Origin: an uncultured Verrucomicrobia subdivision 3 bacterium
Lineage (GTDB): Bacteria > Verrucomicrobiota > Verrucomicrobiae > Limisphaerales > UBA11358
Direction: 5' to 3'
DNA: 19,335 nucleotides
NCBI GenBank assembly: GCA_903847285.1
Contig: CAINDH010000149.1
Coordinates: forward strand, 1-19,335
Part shown: positions 6,014 through 14,366 of the stretch, in pieces
Position numbering within the stretch: the first letter of the stretch is position 1
Layout: each line of letters begins with the position of its first letter
Made by a program: the position numbers and the translations under genes
Notes under the pieces: model-generated
What the model was told of the DNA's origin: nothing
Seen by the model: the letters and a program-made list of their open reading frames with translations, nothing else
Database searches by the model: none

Positions 6014-6928
6014 GTGTCCGAATCGAAAAACAATTCAGCCATCGCCGGTGGCTTGCTGCTCACCACGATTTTGTGGGGCGGCAACAACGCTGGAACCAAG
6101 TGGCTGGTCGGAACGTGGCCGCCGATTTTCACTGGCGGCACCCGCTTTCTGTTCGCGGGATTTATTTTGCTCGCGGTGTTGCGCTTCACGAATCTGCTGG
6201 GCCAGTTTGAGTCGCTCACGCGCGGCCAATACCGTTCCCTGTGGCTGCGCGGTGGTTTGAGTCTGGCGGCGTATGTCGCCGTTTTCTGTTGGGCCTTCCG
6301 GCTCGCGCCGGCGTCACACGTCGCGCTGTATCTCGGGGCGTCGCCGATCTGGGCACTGCTCTGGGAGGAACGACCGAAGCGCAACTGGTCGAGCGCCCGC
6401 CGCTACGGCGCGGCCTTGCTCGCTTTGTCCGGCGTCATCGTGCTGTTCTGGCCGGTGTTGAAATCGGGTCATTCCAGCGTGACCGGCGAACTGCTCGGCC
6501 TGCTCGCCAGTTTTCTTTGGGCGAACTTCAGCCATCAAAGCCGGATTCTCGCCGCCAACGTCAATGGCCTCGAGGTCGCCGCCAACTCGATGTGGATGGC
6601 CGGCGTCACGCTCGCGCCATTCATCCTGTGGGAAGCCTCGCGCAGTTTCCCGGTGGACGCGCCACATCTCGGGGTGCAAACGTTCTGCATTTTGCTGGGC
6701 AGCGTCGTGCCGTATGCGATCTGGAATTCCTCGCTGCGCCACTGGCAGACGAGTCGTGTGCTGCTGTTCAACAATCTCATCCCGCTGACCACCACGGTCT
6801 GGGTGCATTTCACCCTTGGCGAGCCAATCACGCAGACATTTTGTCTCGCGATGTTTTTAATTGTCGCCGGCGTGCTGCTCGGTCAGGTGGACTGGTCGAA
6901 AGTTTTCAAACTGCCGGAAAGTTTTTGA
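6014..6928 (+). CDS. EamA/DMT-superfamily transporter
   Basis: This 304-aa inner-membrane protein has about ten hydrophobic helices in two EamA-type halves (about residues 12-145 and 155-295). The DMT superfamily exports or imports small metabolites such as amino acids and sugars; the substrate cannot be read from the sequence. The N-terminal helix contains LLLTTILWGGNNAGTKWLVG, like other EamA proteins. The start is GTG 6014: an in-frame TAA at 6002 leaves no better upstream start. The stop is 10 bases before the cupin gene, so the two are very likely co-transcribed. Confidence 0.9.
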   Translation: MSESKNNSAIAGGLLLTTILWGGNNAGTKWLVGTWPPIFTGGTRFLFAGFILLAVLRFTNLLGQFESLTRGQYRSLWLRGGLSLAAYVAVFCWAFRLAPASHVALYLGASPIWALLWEERPKRNWSSARRYGAALLALSGVIVLFWPVLKSGHSSVTGELLGLLASFLWANFSHQSRILAANVNGLEVAANSMWMAGVTLAPFILWEASRSFPVDAPHLGVQTFCILLGSVVPYAIWNSSLRHWQTSRVLLFNNLIPLTTTVWVHFTLGEPITQTFCLAMFLIVAGVLLGQVDWSKVFKLPESF

Positions 6929-6938
6929 ACTCAAAATT

Positions 6939-7304
6939 ATGGACGTCAAAAATCTGAACGAAGCGCCGCCATTCATCACCGTGGATGGTTCGGAAATCCG
7001 CGAACTGCTCGCACATCGCAATTCGGTCATTCGCAACCAAAGCCTCGCCGAGGCGCGGATTCCCGTCGGCGGCGCGACGCTGGAACACTATCATCCCAAG
7101 TGCGAGGAGATTTATTTCATCACGCACGGCACGGGTAAAATGCGGATTGAAAATGAAGCTCGTGCCGTGAACGTCGGCGACGCCATCGCCATTCCGCCCG
7201 GTCAGAAGCACAAAATCTGGAACACCGGCCAGGAAGTATTGCGGTTACTATGTTGCTGCGCGCCCGGCTACGAGCACAGCGACACCATCATCACCGAACA
7301 ATAA
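6939..7304 (+). CDS. single-domain cupin protein
   Basis: This 121-aa small beta-barrel protein has an intact metal site: H50, H52 and E56 in HYHPKCE (cupin motif 1) and H91 in IPPGQKH (motif 2). Such proteins bind one divalent metal and act as isomerases, dioxygenases or sugar-binding enzymes. A run of three cysteines (C105-C107) follows the second motif. ATG 6939 is chosen because upstream in-frame codons overlap the transporter gene. Position behind an EamA transporter suggests a shared metabolite. A role like KdgF (opening of unsaturated uronates) would fit the nearby lyase, but the sequence does not prove it. Confidence 0.88.
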   Translation: MDVKNLNEAPPFITVDGSEIRELLAHRNSVIRNQSLAEARIPVGGATLEHYHPKCEEIYFITHGTGKMRIENEARAVNVGDAIAIPPGQKHKIWNTGQEVLRLLCCCAPGYEHSDTIITEQ

Positions 7305-7408
7305 TCCGGCAGCCGACTGGCCGCGAGTTGACCGGGCGGCGTAAAACATTTTAGCTGCGCGGCAACTTCTTCATCGCCCGCCAATTTTTTTTCATTAGAC
7401 TCCCGCGC

Positions 7409-8425
7409 GTGTTGAACCCGTTCATCCAGTGGATCGAAGGCAATGGCGCGTGGGCGCCGTGGCTGTTCGTGGGCGTCTTCATGGTGGCTTCGTTGCTGAT
7501 GATTTGGCGGCTGGAGGCGATGAGTGCGGGCGGCTTCGAAGGCACGGTGCTGGGCACGCTCGTGATGCCTTATTGTTCCGGCATGGGAAATCTGATTTTC
7601 GCCTTCATCCTAGGTCGCCACGGTGGTGACGGCGAGGATGTGATGACGAATTCGCTCGTCAACAATGTCACGAACATGACGCTTGTGCTGGGCTTGCCCG
7701 CAATCCTCTGGGGCATGAATGTCGTCCCGCAAAAATCGGCGGACGGGAAAAAATCCAAAAGCGAAGCGCGTGGTGGCAACGCGCATCACGTCGATCGACT
7801 ATCCCTCCTGATGACGATGCTGGCGGTGGTGTTCTTCACCGGCGCCGTCTGGGCACTGGGGCGCGACGGGAAAATTACCTTCAACGAAGGCATGGTGTTG
7901 GTGGGGTTGTTTTTATTCTGGCAATGCTTCCAAGTTTTTGAAGTGCTCAAGCAGAGCGCGCGGCAGGGACGTTCGCCGCTGGGCTGGATGTTTCCGGTGG
8001 ACATGGCGTTGCTAGCGGTCGGCGCGTATGGCATTTACGTCAGCACTGGCTGGCTGGTGCATTGGATTGTGCATATCCAAACCGGTTTCATCAGCGAGCA
8101 ACATCTGGGTTGGTTGAGCGGTTGGCTGATGGTGCTGCCGAACGCCCTGTTGGCGCTCTACTACGGCTTGCGCAGACAGCCGGAAGTGGTCTATGCCTCT
8201 CAAGTCGGTGATGCCCACGTCTCCATCCCATTGTGCGTGGGAATTTTTGCGCTCTATCACACCATGCCCGTGCCGGCATTTTTTCAGACGGGAATGTTCA
8301 TCCTGTTCGGCGCGACATTCGTGCACCTGTTCTGCGTTTCAATTCTGGGTAGACTCCCGCGCATCGCCGGCTTTGTGCTGGTCGGGGCGTATGGATATTT
8401 TCTGTGGAAAGGCCTGTTGCAGTGA
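7409..8425 (+). CDS. divergent CaCA-type (sodium/calcium exchanger-like) membrane protein
   Basis: This 338-aa protein has about ten hydrophobic segments and a charged cytoplasmic loop near residues 108-130 (KKSKSEARGG). Two segments resemble the alpha repeats of cation/calcium exchangers. The first is about residues 42-100 (GTVLGTLVMP, then DVMTNSLVNNVTNM before VLGL); the second is about 232-285. The cation-binding glutamate that normally follows the proline (GTSxPE) is absent in both: Y55 in repeat one and N245 in repeat two. Transport of calcium is therefore doubtful, and the protein may handle another substrate. GTG 7409 or the adjacent TTG 7412 is the start. It is 104 bases after the cupin gene and convergent with the next gene. 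Confidence 0.65.
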   Translation: MLNPFIQWIEGNGAWAPWLFVGVFMVASLLMIWRLEAMSAGGFEGTVLGTLVMPYCSGMGNLIFAFILGRHGGDGEDVMTNSLVNNVTNMTLVLGLPAILWGMNVVPQKSADGKKSKSEARGGNAHHVDRLSLLMTMLAVVFFTGAVWALGRDGKITFNEGMVLVGLFLFWQCFQVFEVLKQSARQGRSPLGWMFPVDMALLAVGAYGIYVSTGWLVHWIVHIQTGFISEQHLGWLSGWLMVLPNALLALYYGLRRQPEVVYASQVGDAHVSIPLCVGIFALYHTMPVPAFFQTGMFILFGATFVHLFCVSILGRLPRIAGFVLVGAYGYFLWKGLLQ

Positions 8426-8478
8426 ATCGTGACGAGTGATGCGTGAAAAAGGCCAGCGGGTAAATCACTCTTGGCCAC

Positions 8479-8931
8479 TTAAATCGGCTTTTGAATAATC
8501 CGCGTATCCCACGCCACGGTCAACGGGGTTTGGCGAACCTTATCTGCAAGTTCGGCGAACGGAACCTGAGCACCGAGCCAGCGCGGATTTTTAGCGATAC
8601 TATCCATGCTGTCGCTGGTGTTGTTGCAGATCAGAAAGAGACCGATGCCTAGAACTAAAAAACCTTCGTAGCCAGTGCCGGTGTTGTGGCGGGAAAATTC
8701 AAAATCGCCGATACCATAGTCGCCACCTGTCAGCGCAGTCCGCAGCGAACCGAGATCACGCGCGAAATTTTTCAGGAAGTCATCATTCCGCGGTCCGGTG
8801 TAGGCGAGCACCTTCGCGCGATTTTCAATCAGTGAGACGATGGCCCATTCGTCGAATACAGGACTGCCGTAACGAGAGTTCATCTGTTCGGCACATTGTT
8901 TGATGCGGGTTCCAATTTCTTCGAGCGTCAT
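8479..8931 (-). CDS. hypothetical protein (150 aa)
   Basis: I do not recognise this family with confidence. The protein is soluble, with an N-terminal helix (TLEEIGTRIKQCAEQMNS), then alternating strand- and helix-like segments including AIVSLIE, KVLAYTG and the hydrophobic FLVLGIGLFLICNN (residues 91-104), and a final LTVAWDTRII. The order helix, strands, helix, strands, helix could fit a Roadblock/LC7-like fold, which is only a guess. There is no signal peptide and no catalytic motif. It stands alone, convergent with the CaCA-like gene and divergent from the DUF422 gene, with 115 bases between the two starts. Confidence 0.65.
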   Translation of the reverse strand: MTLEEIGTRIKQCAEQMNSRYGSPVFDEWAIVSLIENRAKVLAYTGPRNDDFLKNFARDLGSLRTALTGGDYGIGDFEFSRHNTGTGYEGFLVLGIGLFLICNNTSDSMDSIAKNPRWLGAQVPFAELADKVRQTPLTVAWDTRIIQKPI

Positions 8932-9046
8932 GCGATGCGCGAAGCAAAACCGATGTCCGTGCTCAAGGCAATTAAAATTCTTCCGATGACGGGAACATTT
9001 TCGTGTTTGTCGTGCTCACAGTTTGCCTACACTGTGCGCCAATCTG

Positions 9047-9832
9047 ATGCAATCGCCCGAAAACATCCGCCGCAATTTTTTATGGACGCTGAACGCCCTG
9101 TTGGGCTTGGCCTTCATCGTCGACCTCTTCGCCCCAGACCGAATCCCATGGCTGGATGTCGCCGTCGTGATTCTCGCGTCCGCTGCCAGTATTGTTTCGC
9201 TCAACCGGCAACTGCCGCTGCAAAATGTTTTGCCTGCTGCGCTCATCACGGCGGGCATCGGCGGATTGGCACATGGCTTTTCTGCGCAAACGTTCATCCC
9301 GCTCGGTCCGGTAGTTTTTAATTTGCCATCGGGTGGAAAACTGTTTGACGTGTTACCGTGGACGGTTCCACTGATTTGGGTTGCGGCTATCTTCACCGCG
9401 CGCGGCGTGGGGCGTTTGATTTTGCGTCCGTGGCGCAAAGTTAAAGTATACGGCTACTGGCTAATCGCCCTGACCACGGCGCTGGCTGTGGCGTTCGACG
9501 TGGCGTTCGAACCATTCGCGTGGCATGTCAAACATTGGTGGCTCTGGCAGCCGACGAAATTGTCGGTGAACTGGCACGGCGCACCGCTCATGAATTTTTT
9601 TGGCTGGGGCTGCGTGACGTTGTTCACGATGTTTTTCATCACGCCATTTCTCATCCGCAAGCAACCGGGCGGCTCCAGCTCGCCGGATTATCATTCCCTC
9701 TGCCTGTGGCTGGGCGCGCTGCTTATGTTTGCTGTCGGGGCTGGTAGGGCAGGGCTGTGGTCGGCGGTAGTAGTGGACGTGGTTCTCGCCGGAGTGACAA
9801 CATTTTTGGCGGTGCGCGGTGCGCGGTGGTGA
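9047..9832 (+). CDS. DUF422/carotenoid biosynthesis-like membrane protein
   Basis: This 261-aa protein has about seven hydrophobic segments. The pattern matches the Caroten_synth (DUF422, CruF-type) family. A PLGP segment (about residues 85-88) is followed by PWTVPLIWV, then a membrane helix ending in DVAFEPFA with D151 and E155, a tryptophan-rich stretch (W164, W165, W167), and GAPLMNFFGW (178-187). CruF-type enzymes hydrate the C-1',2' double bond of carotenoid end groups. Activity here is inferred; the family also contains unassigned members. The frame opens earlier at TTG 9023, but ATG 9047 is preferred because it starts directly before the first hydrophilic helix. No other carotenoid gene is nearby. 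Confidence 0.68.
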   Translation: MQSPENIRRNFLWTLNALLGLAFIVDLFAPDRIPWLDVAVVILASAASIVSLNRQLPLQNVLPAALITAGIGGLAHGFSAQTFIPLGPVVFNLPSGGKLFDVLPWTVPLIWVAAIFTARGVGRLILRPWRKVKVYGYWLIALTTALAVAFDVAFEPFAWHVKHWWLWQPTKLSVNWHGAPLMNFFGWGCVTLFTMFFITPFLIRKQPGGSSSPDYHSLCLWLGALLMFAVGAGRAGLWSAVVVDVVLAGVTTFLAVRGARW

Positions 9833-9918
9833 GACAGAAATGGCGTTTGTCGCCCTACAAAGTCACCGCTGAGCGGGTCAGGTCAAGTCGCTGCACAACT
9901 TGAACCACAAACCGAAAA

Positions 9919-10311
9919 TCAGGCCGCTTTGTTTTCGGCGGGCGGAACAGACGGCTTCCCGTTGGGATTCATCGGCTGGTTGATGCGATACGGCTTGAGT
10001 TCAGCGTAGATAGATTGCGCGAGGCCGGACTTGGTGAAGCCGATGGCTTTTGCGCCTCTGACCTTGAAGCAGCGTTCCAAATCGGCGCCGGTGAAAAATT
10101 GCACGACGGGGTAGTGCGTAAAATCTTTCAACACTTCTTCGCGGCTGGTTTCCGCAATATCCGTGGTGATGAGCACAAAATGCAATTTGCCTTTGTTCGC
10201 ACGCAGCGTGTCACGGCCAATCAGCAGCGCCTTGGTTTTCAGCACAAACGGAAACAGCCGCTCGACGGGATGAGCGGGAGCGGGTGTGTTTGAGGTGGCT
10301 TCGTCGCTCAT
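9919..10311 (-). CDS. L7Ae/L30e-like putative RNA-binding protein
   Basis: This 130-aa protein has a central alpha-beta-alpha domain of about 90 residues (about 20-108) resembling the L7Ae/L30e/YlxQ fold, which binds kink-turn RNA. It shows LLIGRDTLRANKGKLHFVLI, then TTD, a FF-GADLE-RCF segment and KAIGFTKSGLAQSI in the places of the family's G-LR, VLIA-D, ELG and AV-G--D-GLA elements. The ends are Pro/Ala-rich and probably disordered. ATG 10311 overlaps the helicase stop as TGATG, pointing to translational coupling; GTG 10314 directly upstream is an alternative. Pairing with an RNA helicase supports RNA binding. The fold assignment rests on pattern recognition only. Confidence 0.65.
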   Translation of the reverse strand: MSDEATSNTPAPAHPVERLFPFVLKTKALLIGRDTLRANKGKLHFVLITTDIAETSREEVLKDFTHYPVVQFFTGADLERCFKVRGAKAIGFTKSGLAQSIYAELKPYRINQPMNPNGKPSVPPAENKAA

Positions 10312-12329
10312 CACGCCAGTTTCACTTTGACCTTCTGACCTTTGATTTCGGCGCGGTTCAATTTGGCAACAATGCCATTCGCGTGTTCAGCGGCGACATC
10401 CACGAACGAGTGACGCTCGCGAACGTCTACCGTGCCGACGACCTTGCCGGGCAATCCGGTCTCGCCAGCGACCAAATTTACAAAATCGATCGGCGCGACA
10501 CCTTGCTCGGCTCCGAGGCTGACCCACAAACGCGTCTGGCCATCCGGCGTGGCGCGGCTGGCTTTCGGTTTCGGCGTGACCGCTTCCACCTTGGGCTTGA
10601 TGAATAGTTTTGAGGCAGGCTTGGTTTCCGGAGCTTTCACCGAGGCCAAAATTTCCGCGTCAGAATAAGTTTTCACCACCTCGGCCTTGGGTTCAACCGA
10701 GGCAGATTTGTTTTCGGCTGGTGGCGCAACTACTTTGGCCACGGGAGCCGGGGCAGCGACGGGTGCTGCTTTCCACGGCGACACTTTTTGTTTTGCGGGA
10801 GGAACGGCATCGCGCGGACGAGCCGGAGCAAAGGCTGGTGCGCCGGGGCGCGGGCGTTCGTCGCGGCGCTGGTCAAAACTCGGACGACGGTCATCGCGTT
10901 GTGGAGCACGGTCGCGGAAATTTCCACCACGCGGGGCCCGATCTTCGTAACGCTCGCGGCGGTCGTCAGAGCGGGCAGGGGGGCGCTCGTCGCGTTCGGG
11001 ACGGTCATAGCTTTCCACTTTCGGTGCAGCCTTCGCACCTTCGCCATTTTGCAGGAGGTGGATGAGTGCGGAGGAAATGTCGTTCGTCGAAAAACTTTCT
11101 TCCAGCAGCTTGTCAATCAGATGATCCTGCTTTTGGAATTCACCGCTGGTCAGGAGCGCGCGCAACTTGTCGAGAAATACATTTTCCTTGGCCTCGGCGA
11201 CTTCGTTCTCGGTCGGAATTTTTCCGCGCTGGATACGGACGTTCGTGAAGCGCTCGATGTTGCGGATCTGAAAAAGCTCGCGGAATGGCACCAGCGAAAT
11301 CGCGCGACCGCTGCGTCCAGCGCGCCCGGTGCGCCCAATGCGGTGGACGTAATCTTCCACGTCGTAAGGCAGGTCAAAATTGAAAACCACCTGCACGTCA
11401 TCCACGTCAATGCCGCGCGCGGCGACGTCGGTGGCGACAAGAAACTCCAAGCCGGACTTGCGGAATTTGTTCATCACGCGGTCACGTTGCGCCTGCGTCA
11501 TGTCGCCGTGCAAGCGATCGGCTTGATAACCAAGTCCTTCGAGGTGGTCCACGAGGTCATCCACCATGCGCTTGGTGTTGCAGAAAATAATTCCTAACTT
11601 GAGGTCGTAGATGTCGATGAGCCGCGTGAGCAATTCGATTTTGTAACGGCGGTCCACTTCAAAATAAACCTGATCTACGGTCGGAACGGTCATCGCCTTC
11701 TGTTCGATTTTGATGTTCTCCGGCGCGTTCGCGTATTTCTCTATGAGGTCGCGGATGGGGCGCGGCATCGTGGCGGAAAAGAAAACGGTTTGCCGTTCTT
11801 TCGGCGCGTCTTTGAGAATCGTTTCGATGTCGTCGCGGAAACCCATGTTCAACATGACGTCAGCCTCGTCGAGGATGACCATCTTGAGATTTTCGAGCCG
11901 CAACGTGCCGCGTCGCATGTGATCCATCACGCGACCCGGCGTGCCGATGACAATCTGCGCGCCTTGCTTCAGTCCGAACAACTGACGGTCGTAGGATTGC
12001 CCACCGTAAATCGGCAGCGCAATAATGCCGCGCTTGAAGAAGGCTAGCTTGTGAATTTCTTCCGAAACCTGCATCGCCAATTCGCGTGTGGGGCAGAGAA
12101 TCAAAACCTGCACGGCGCGTTTGGTCACGTCCACTTTTTCCACCGCCGGCACGCCGAACGCGGCGGTTTTGCCGGAGCCGGTCTGTGATTGGCCAACGAT
12201 GTCCTTGCCCGCCAGCAGCACGGGTATCGCCGCCGCCTGAATGGGCGAGGCTTGCTCGAAGCCGAGTTTATCGATGGCCTTGAGCAGTTCAGGTGAGAGG
12301 CCGAGTTCGGAAAATAATTTAGGTGTCAT
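10311..12329 (-). CDS. deaD: DEAD-box RNA helicase with DbpA-type C-terminal RRM
   Basis: This 672-aa ATP-dependent RNA helicase probably acts in ribosome assembly or RNA decay, like DeaD/CsdA and DbpA. Motifs in order: Q motif at 25-31, SQTGSGKT (Walker A) at 48-55, PTREL at 80-84, DEAD at 154-157, SAT at 185-187, ARGID at 304-308 and HRIGRTGR at 329-336. A charged, arginine-rich low-complexity linker (about 440-495) and an Ala/Pro/Lys-rich linker (about 496-595) follow. The last about 72 residues form a DbpA-like RRM (RLWVSLG... to KVKVKLA). DeaD is chosen over DbpA because of the long basic tail; the exact orthology is uncertain. The stop overlaps the start of the L7Ae-like gene. The leader faces a 214-base divergent intergenic region. 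Confidence 0.95.
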   Translation of the reverse strand: MTPKLFSELGLSPELLKAIDKLGFEQASPIQAAAIPVLLAGKDIVGQSQTGSGKTAAFGVPAVEKVDVTKRAVQVLILCPTRELAMQVSEEIHKLAFFKRGIIALPIYGGQSYDRQLFGLKQGAQIVIGTPGRVMDHMRRGTLRLENLKMVILDEADVMLNMGFRDDIETILKDAPKERQTVFFSATMPRPIRDLIEKYANAPENIKIEQKAMTVPTVDQVYFEVDRRYKIELLTRLIDIYDLKLGIIFCNTKRMVDDLVDHLEGLGYQADRLHGDMTQAQRDRVMNKFRKSGLEFLVATDVAARGIDVDDVQVVFNFDLPYDVEDYVHRIGRTGRAGRSGRAISLVPFRELFQIRNIERFTNVRIQRGKIPTENEVAEAKENVFLDKLRALLTSGEFQKQDHLIDKLLEESFSTNDISSALIHLLQNGEGAKAAPKVESYDRPERDERPPARSDDRRERYEDRAPRGGNFRDRAPQRDDRRPSFDQRRDERPRPGAPAFAPARPRDAVPPAKQKVSPWKAAPVAAPAPVAKVVAPPAENKSASVEPKAEVVKTYSDAEILASVKAPETKPASKLFIKPKVEAVTPKPKASRATPDGQTRLWVSLGAEQGVAPIDFVNLVAGETGLPGKVVGTVDVRERHSFVDVAAEHANGIVAKLNRAEIKGQKVKVKLA

Positions 12330-12473
12330 GCAAAAAAGTCTTAACGACTGCCGTGAACATATCTGAATCCGTGGTTAAAGGAGAGCTAAATCTTGGTGTT
12401 CTAGTGGTATGAAAATCATCGGGTGTAGTTCGGAGAAGCGATATTCCCAAAGCAGTTTTGGCCGCTTCCGCGC

Positions 12474-12501
12474 TTGCTGACTAGCAGGTTTGCGCTAGTA
12501 T
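12474..12501 (+). promoter_or_regulatory. weak candidate promoter for the LuxE/LuxC operon
   Basis: TTGCTG (12474-12479) and TAGTAT (12496-12501) are 16 bases apart and 42 bases before the first ATG. The -35 box matches the consensus poorly (3 of 6) and the -10 box moderately (4 of 6). It is listed because the operon must start in this 214-base divergent region and no better pair was found on this strand. Confidence 0.22.
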
Positions 12502-12543
12502 TCGCTCGGCTGTCGCGGACAACCAGCCACGAACAAACACCGC

Positions 12544-13644
12544 ATGAACCCAGAACTTTCAAGCTTCGCCGCGCGCCTGCGCGATTTGATTATCCACCAC
12601 AAATTTTTCTGTGGCACACAACCGTTGCACTCGCAGTTTGATGCTTTGGCTTTAGAGTTGTTCGTCCTCCAGTTCAAAAACAATGCTGTCTACCAAAAAA
12701 ATTGTGAAGCACGCCAGAGCACGCCGGAAGCCGTCACACATTGGAAGCAAATCCCCGCCGTGCCGACCAGCGCGTTCAAGGAACTGGATCTTACAAGCCT
12801 CGCGCCGGATGAACGCTCTACCACCTTCCATTCCAGTGGCACGACAGAGCAAACGCCTAGTCGCCATTTTCACTGCGCCGAATCGCTCGCGGTTTACGAA
12901 GCATCGCTCTGGTCATGGTTTCAAGTTCACCTTGGCGAGAGCGGGCAGTATATGTTTCTGACGCCGACTAAAAAAGCCGCTCCCCATTCTTCGCTCGTCC
13001 ACATGTTCGAAACCGCGCGGCAAAAACTTGTTTTGCCGGAGCCCGCGTTCACCGGAAACATTTCTGCAGATGGCTCTTGGGCGCTGGATTTCCCTGCAAC
13101 CGTCGGGCGATTGCAGTCCGCCTGCGATTCTGGAACGCCGTTGACGTTGCTGGGCACGGCTTTTTCTTTCGTGCATCTGCTGGATTATTTGGCGGAAAAT
13201 AATTTGTCATTCCGTCTTCCAAAAGGTTCGCGCGTCATGGAAACCGGTGGCTACAAAAACCGTTCGCGGGTGCTGCCGAAAGCAGAGTTGCACGCGCTGA
13301 TCAGAAAAATTCTCGGAATTAATACCATCCTCTGCGAATACGGCATGAGTGAATTGAGCTCACAAGCCTACGATTCAGCGGTGCGCGCGGAGACTGGAAA
13401 GTCGGGAATCACCAGATGTTTTGAATTGCCCCCGTGGGCGCGCGTGCAAATCCTCTCGCCGGAAACCGGCCAGGAAGTTGCTGATGGTGAAACCGGACTC
13501 ATCCGCATTTTCGATTTAGCAAATGTCTTTTCCGTAATGGCCATCCAGACCGAAGACTTGGGCATTCGTCGTGATGAACATTTTGAACTCCTTGGCCGAG
13601 CGCAACTCGCCGAGGCTCGCGGCTGCTCGCTGCTGACTTCCTAA
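12544..13644 (+). CDS. LuxE-family acyl-protein synthetase
   Basis: This 366-aa member of the LuxE/acyl-protein synthetase family is related to ANL adenylating enzymes. LuxE activates a fatty acid with ATP and passes it from its own cysteine to the LuxC reductase. FHSSGTT (about residues 95-101) is the ATP-binding loop. METGGYKNRSR (about 231-241) and CEYGMSELSSQ (about 263-273) are family signatures, and FDLANV...TEDLG marks the C-terminal part. C361 in RGCSLL, five residues from the end, lies where LuxE of luminous bacteria carries its acylated cysteine near the C-terminus. The length is as expected. It is the first gene of a tight + strand operon and its partner LuxC-like reductase lies two genes downstream. 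The natural acyl substrate is unknown. Confidence 0.88.
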   Translation: MNPELSSFAARLRDLIIHHKFFCGTQPLHSQFDALALELFVLQFKNNAVYQKNCEARQSTPEAVTHWKQIPAVPTSAFKELDLTSLAPDERSTTFHSSGTTEQTPSRHFHCAESLAVYEASLWSWFQVHLGESGQYMFLTPTKKAAPHSSLVHMFETARQKLVLPEPAFTGNISADGSWALDFPATVGRLQSACDSGTPLTLLGTAFSFVHLLDYLAENNLSFRLPKGSRVMETGGYKNRSRVLPKAELHALIRKILGINTILCEYGMSELSSQAYDSAVRAETGKSGITRCFELPPWARVQILSPETGQEVADGETGLIRIFDLANVFSVMAIQTEDLGIRRDEHFELLGRAQLAEARGCSLLTS

Positions 13645-13649
13645 ATGTT

Positions 13650-14366
13650 ATGAGGCGACTTCATCTGCTTTTGATACTGCTGCTTTTGGCGGTGCTAGCC
13701 TACATTTTTAAGCCTTACATCCGTTTGGCGCTTACTCCCGGTGCAAAAACCAATGCTCAAAGACTGGAGCAATTTGGTGGCTTGGCTCGCGCCCGTTGGG
13801 ATCCGTATTTCATCAACGCACACATTGCTTATCCGCCGCCGACCGTGAAACTCCTGGCTATAAAAAGTGAGCGTGTGCTACAGGTTTATGGCGCTGATAA
13901 GTCTGGGAGTAATCAATTGCTTCGCTCTTATCCTATTCTTGCATCCAGTGGCTATCCCGGACCGAAATTAAAAGAGGGTGATGGACAGGTGCCAGAAGGA
14001 ATTTATCCGATTGAATCACTGAATCCTAACAGCCTTTTTCATGTAGCTTTACGGGTCGGTTATCCAAACGGAGTTGACCGTTTGCAGGCGAGAAAAGACG
14101 GCCGCACGGATTTGGGCGGTGACATAATGATTCATGGCGATTCGGTTTCAATTGGTTGTCTGGCCATGGGTGATGAGGCGGCTGAAGACTTGTTCGTTTT
14201 GGCAGCGGATACCGGACTGACAAACCTGACACTCATTATTGCTCCTTTAGATTTTAGAAAAGGAAAAGCGGTTCCTAAAGCCACCAGGCTGCCGGAATGG
14301 GCGGACGAGCTTTATTCACAAATCAAAACCCAAATTGCCGAATTGCCGTTATCAGAATCAAAATGA
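13650..14366 (+). CDS. L,D-transpeptidase (YkuD/YafK type)
   Basis: This 238-aa exported or membrane-anchored enzyme acts on peptidoglycan, forming or removing 3-3 cross-links or lipoprotein attachments. Residues 4-20 form a hydrophobic signal anchor. The YkuD domain covers about residues 64-200. GDGQVPEGIYPI (110-121) and the catalytic IHGDSVSIGC with H162 and nucleophile C170 are intact. The spacing and PEGIY motif resemble YafK/DpaA-like members. It starts 5 bases after the LuxE-like stop and its TGA overlaps the LuxC-like ATG (ATGA), so it is embedded in that operon. Sampled lines contain 26, 28 and 30 G/C per 60 against 37 in the downstream gene, which suggests a different origin. Confidence 0.9.
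   Translation: MRRLHLLLILLLLAVLAYIFKPYIRLALTPGAKTNAQRLEQFGGLARARWDPYFINAHIAYPPPTVKLLAIKSERVLQVYGADKSGSNQLLRSYPILASSGYPGPKLKEGDGQVPEGIYPIESLNPNSLFHVALRVGYPNGVDRLQARKDGRTDLGGDIMIHGDSVSIGCLAMGDEAAEDLFVLAADTGLTNLTLIIAPLDFRKGKAVPKATRLPEWADELYSQIKTQIAELPLSESK

Noticed and set aside
8896..9321. 141-codon + strand frame
   Set aside because: It overlaps the start of the DUF422 gene in another frame and shows a Cys/Arg/His-rich shadow composition.
9833..9918. Bidirectional terminator between the DUF422 gene and the L7Ae-like gene
   Set aside because: Only a 4-bp stem (GGCG/CGCC at 9842-9854) and a loopless palindrome CCGCTGAGCGG are present, without T-runs. This is too weak to call.
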